Assembly: GCA_913042885.1 (NCBI GenBank)
Contig: CAJWLW010000264.1
Location: 1 to 6,961, forward strand
Length of the DNA: 6,961 nucleotides
Reading direction: 5' to 3'
DNA from: an uncultured Lentisphaeria bacterium
Lineage (GTDB): Bacteria; Verrucomicrobiota; Lentisphaeria; JABSQK01; CAJWLW01
Shown here: positions 6,562 to 6,961 of the stretch, in pieces
How the letters are laid out: each line of letters starts with the position of its first letter
How positions within the stretch are numbered: the first letter of the stretch is position 1
Made by a program: the position numbers and the translations under genes
Notes under the pieces: model-generated
The model's input: the letters and a program-made list of their open reading frames with translations, nothing else
What the model was told of the DNA's origin: nothing
Database searches by the model: none

Positions 6562-6810
6562 GGCCCCGTGCGAAGTAGAGCCCGGCGCAATTTTTCGGAT
6601 CTCTGGCGCAACCCTCTGCCGCCTTGTCCGCCAGCCAGGCGACGTCCAGCCGTCCCGTTCGATCAGCCGCAAGAAACGTCCCTGATAGAAAATGGGTGTG
6701 TCTTGCAATGAAGGTAGGGTGTTGGGTATTCGGGGTTCAGAAGGCAAGCCACAGGCCAAGTCCGCAGGGGGGGGATATTTTTCAAAACTCGAGTCATCTA
6801 AGGCACGCCC
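6562..6810. other. Intergenic gap between galM and the pilus ATPase gene
   Basis: These 249 bases lie between two convergent gene ends. I see the weak galM terminator candidate at 6569-6595, a run of eight Gs at 6767-6774, and the left arm of the hairpin at 6794-6818. I recognise no gene in either direction. Confidence 0.5.
6569..6595 (+). terminator. Weak terminator candidate after galM
   Basis: A 4-bp stem, TGCG (6569-6572) with CGCA (6586-6589), has a 13-base loop and is followed by A and five Ts (6591-6595). It is eight bases past the galM stop. The T-run and position fit a terminator, but the stem is too short to be convincing. Confidence 0.25.
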
Positions 6811-6818
6811 TTAGATGA
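6794..6818 (-). terminator. Hairpin containing the stop codon of the pilus ATPase gene
   Basis: TCATCTAAGG (6794-6803) and CCTTAGATGA (6809-6818) are perfect 10-bp inverted arms around CACGC. On the minus strand the TAA stop (6813-6811) lies inside the first arm, and the stem is followed by CTCGAG and TTTT. It probably ends or protects the 3' end of that transcript. The T-run is short and displaced by a few bases, so termination may be imperfect. Confidence 0.55.
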
Positions 6819-6961
6819 TATCTTTATCCTTGGCCAGCGACAAGACCGTCTGGCGACTGATGAGGTTCTTGCGATAGAGATTCTGCAGGGCCCTGTCCAT
6901 AGTGACCATGCCGTCCTTGGCGCTGGTTTCGATCGTTGCCGGGATCTGGTGTGTGCGTTCG
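6811..6961 (-). CDS. PilT/PilU-family twitching-motility ATPase, C-terminal fragment
   Basis: Only the last 49 codons and the stop are inside the window; the gene continues past its right edge. The visible residues include HQIPATIETSAKDGM (4-18), MVTMDRALQNLY (18-29) and LISRQTVLSLAKD (33-45). This matches the end of hexameric secretion-type ATPases that retract type IV pili: a helix ending in a Gly-Met pair, then a thr-x-asp-x-x-leu helix, a short basic turn and a final helix. The P-loop and Walker B regions are outside the window, so PilT cannot be told apart from PilU. The protein would act at the cytoplasmic base of the pilus. It lies on the same strand as the kinase-like gene but is separated from it by galM on the other strand. 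Confidence 0.75.
   Translation of the reverse strand, partial: ERTHQIPATIETSAKDGMVTMDRALQNLYRKNLISRQTVLSLAKDKDII

Noticed and set aside
6490..6759. Minus-strand open frame of 89 codons overlapping the galM end
   Set aside because: It overlaps the conserved galM C-terminus and shows no family resemblance or ribosome binding site.

Overview
The window reads as chromosomal DNA of a high-GC bacterium, most likely a gammaproteobacterium. The evidence for that is the type of malate dehydrogenase, a PilT/PilU-family pilus ATPase tail and the codon choice. This placement comes from recognising protein families, not from a marker-gene comparison. I see no rRNA, tRNA, CRISPR array, insertion sequence or phage gene.

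Layout from left to right. A complete NAD-dependent malate dehydrogenase (mdh, + strand, 90-1082) is followed by a short convergent gap. Next come two minus-strand hydrolase genes, read right to left: a metal-dependent amidohydrolase-superfamily enzyme (3959 to 2673), then, 152 bases downstream, a short cytoplasmic protein of the neutral-ceramidase-like family (2520 to 1192, TTG start). They are probably co-expressed and may act in one degradative pathway whose substrate I cannot name. The gap upstream (3960-4232) holds what looks like a decayed, frameshifted VanZ-like membrane-protein gene on the + strand (4010-4206).

The next minus-strand gene (5108 to 4233) encodes a minimal Ser/Thr-kinase-like protein. 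Several normally invariant residues are changed: the VAIK lysine is Arg, HRD is HLD, DFG is DFD, and the helix-C Glu is not seen. A 412-base gene-free divergent region (5109-5520) separates it from aldose 1-epimerase (galM, + strand, 5521-6561), whose catalytic residues are all intact. After a 249-base gap, the window ends inside a minus-strand gene whose last 49 residues match the C-terminus of PilT/PilU twitching-motility ATPases. Its stop codon lies inside a perfect 10-bp hairpin.

How the genes may fit together: mdh (TCA cycle) and galM (sugar anomer interconversion) are ordinary central or sugar metabolism. The amidohydrolase/ceramidase-like pair is the best candidate for an uncharacterised catabolic module. 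The degenerate kinase is the most unusual single protein, and a link with the nearby pilus ATPase is only a hypothesis. No defence system or other multi-gene novelty is convincingly visible.
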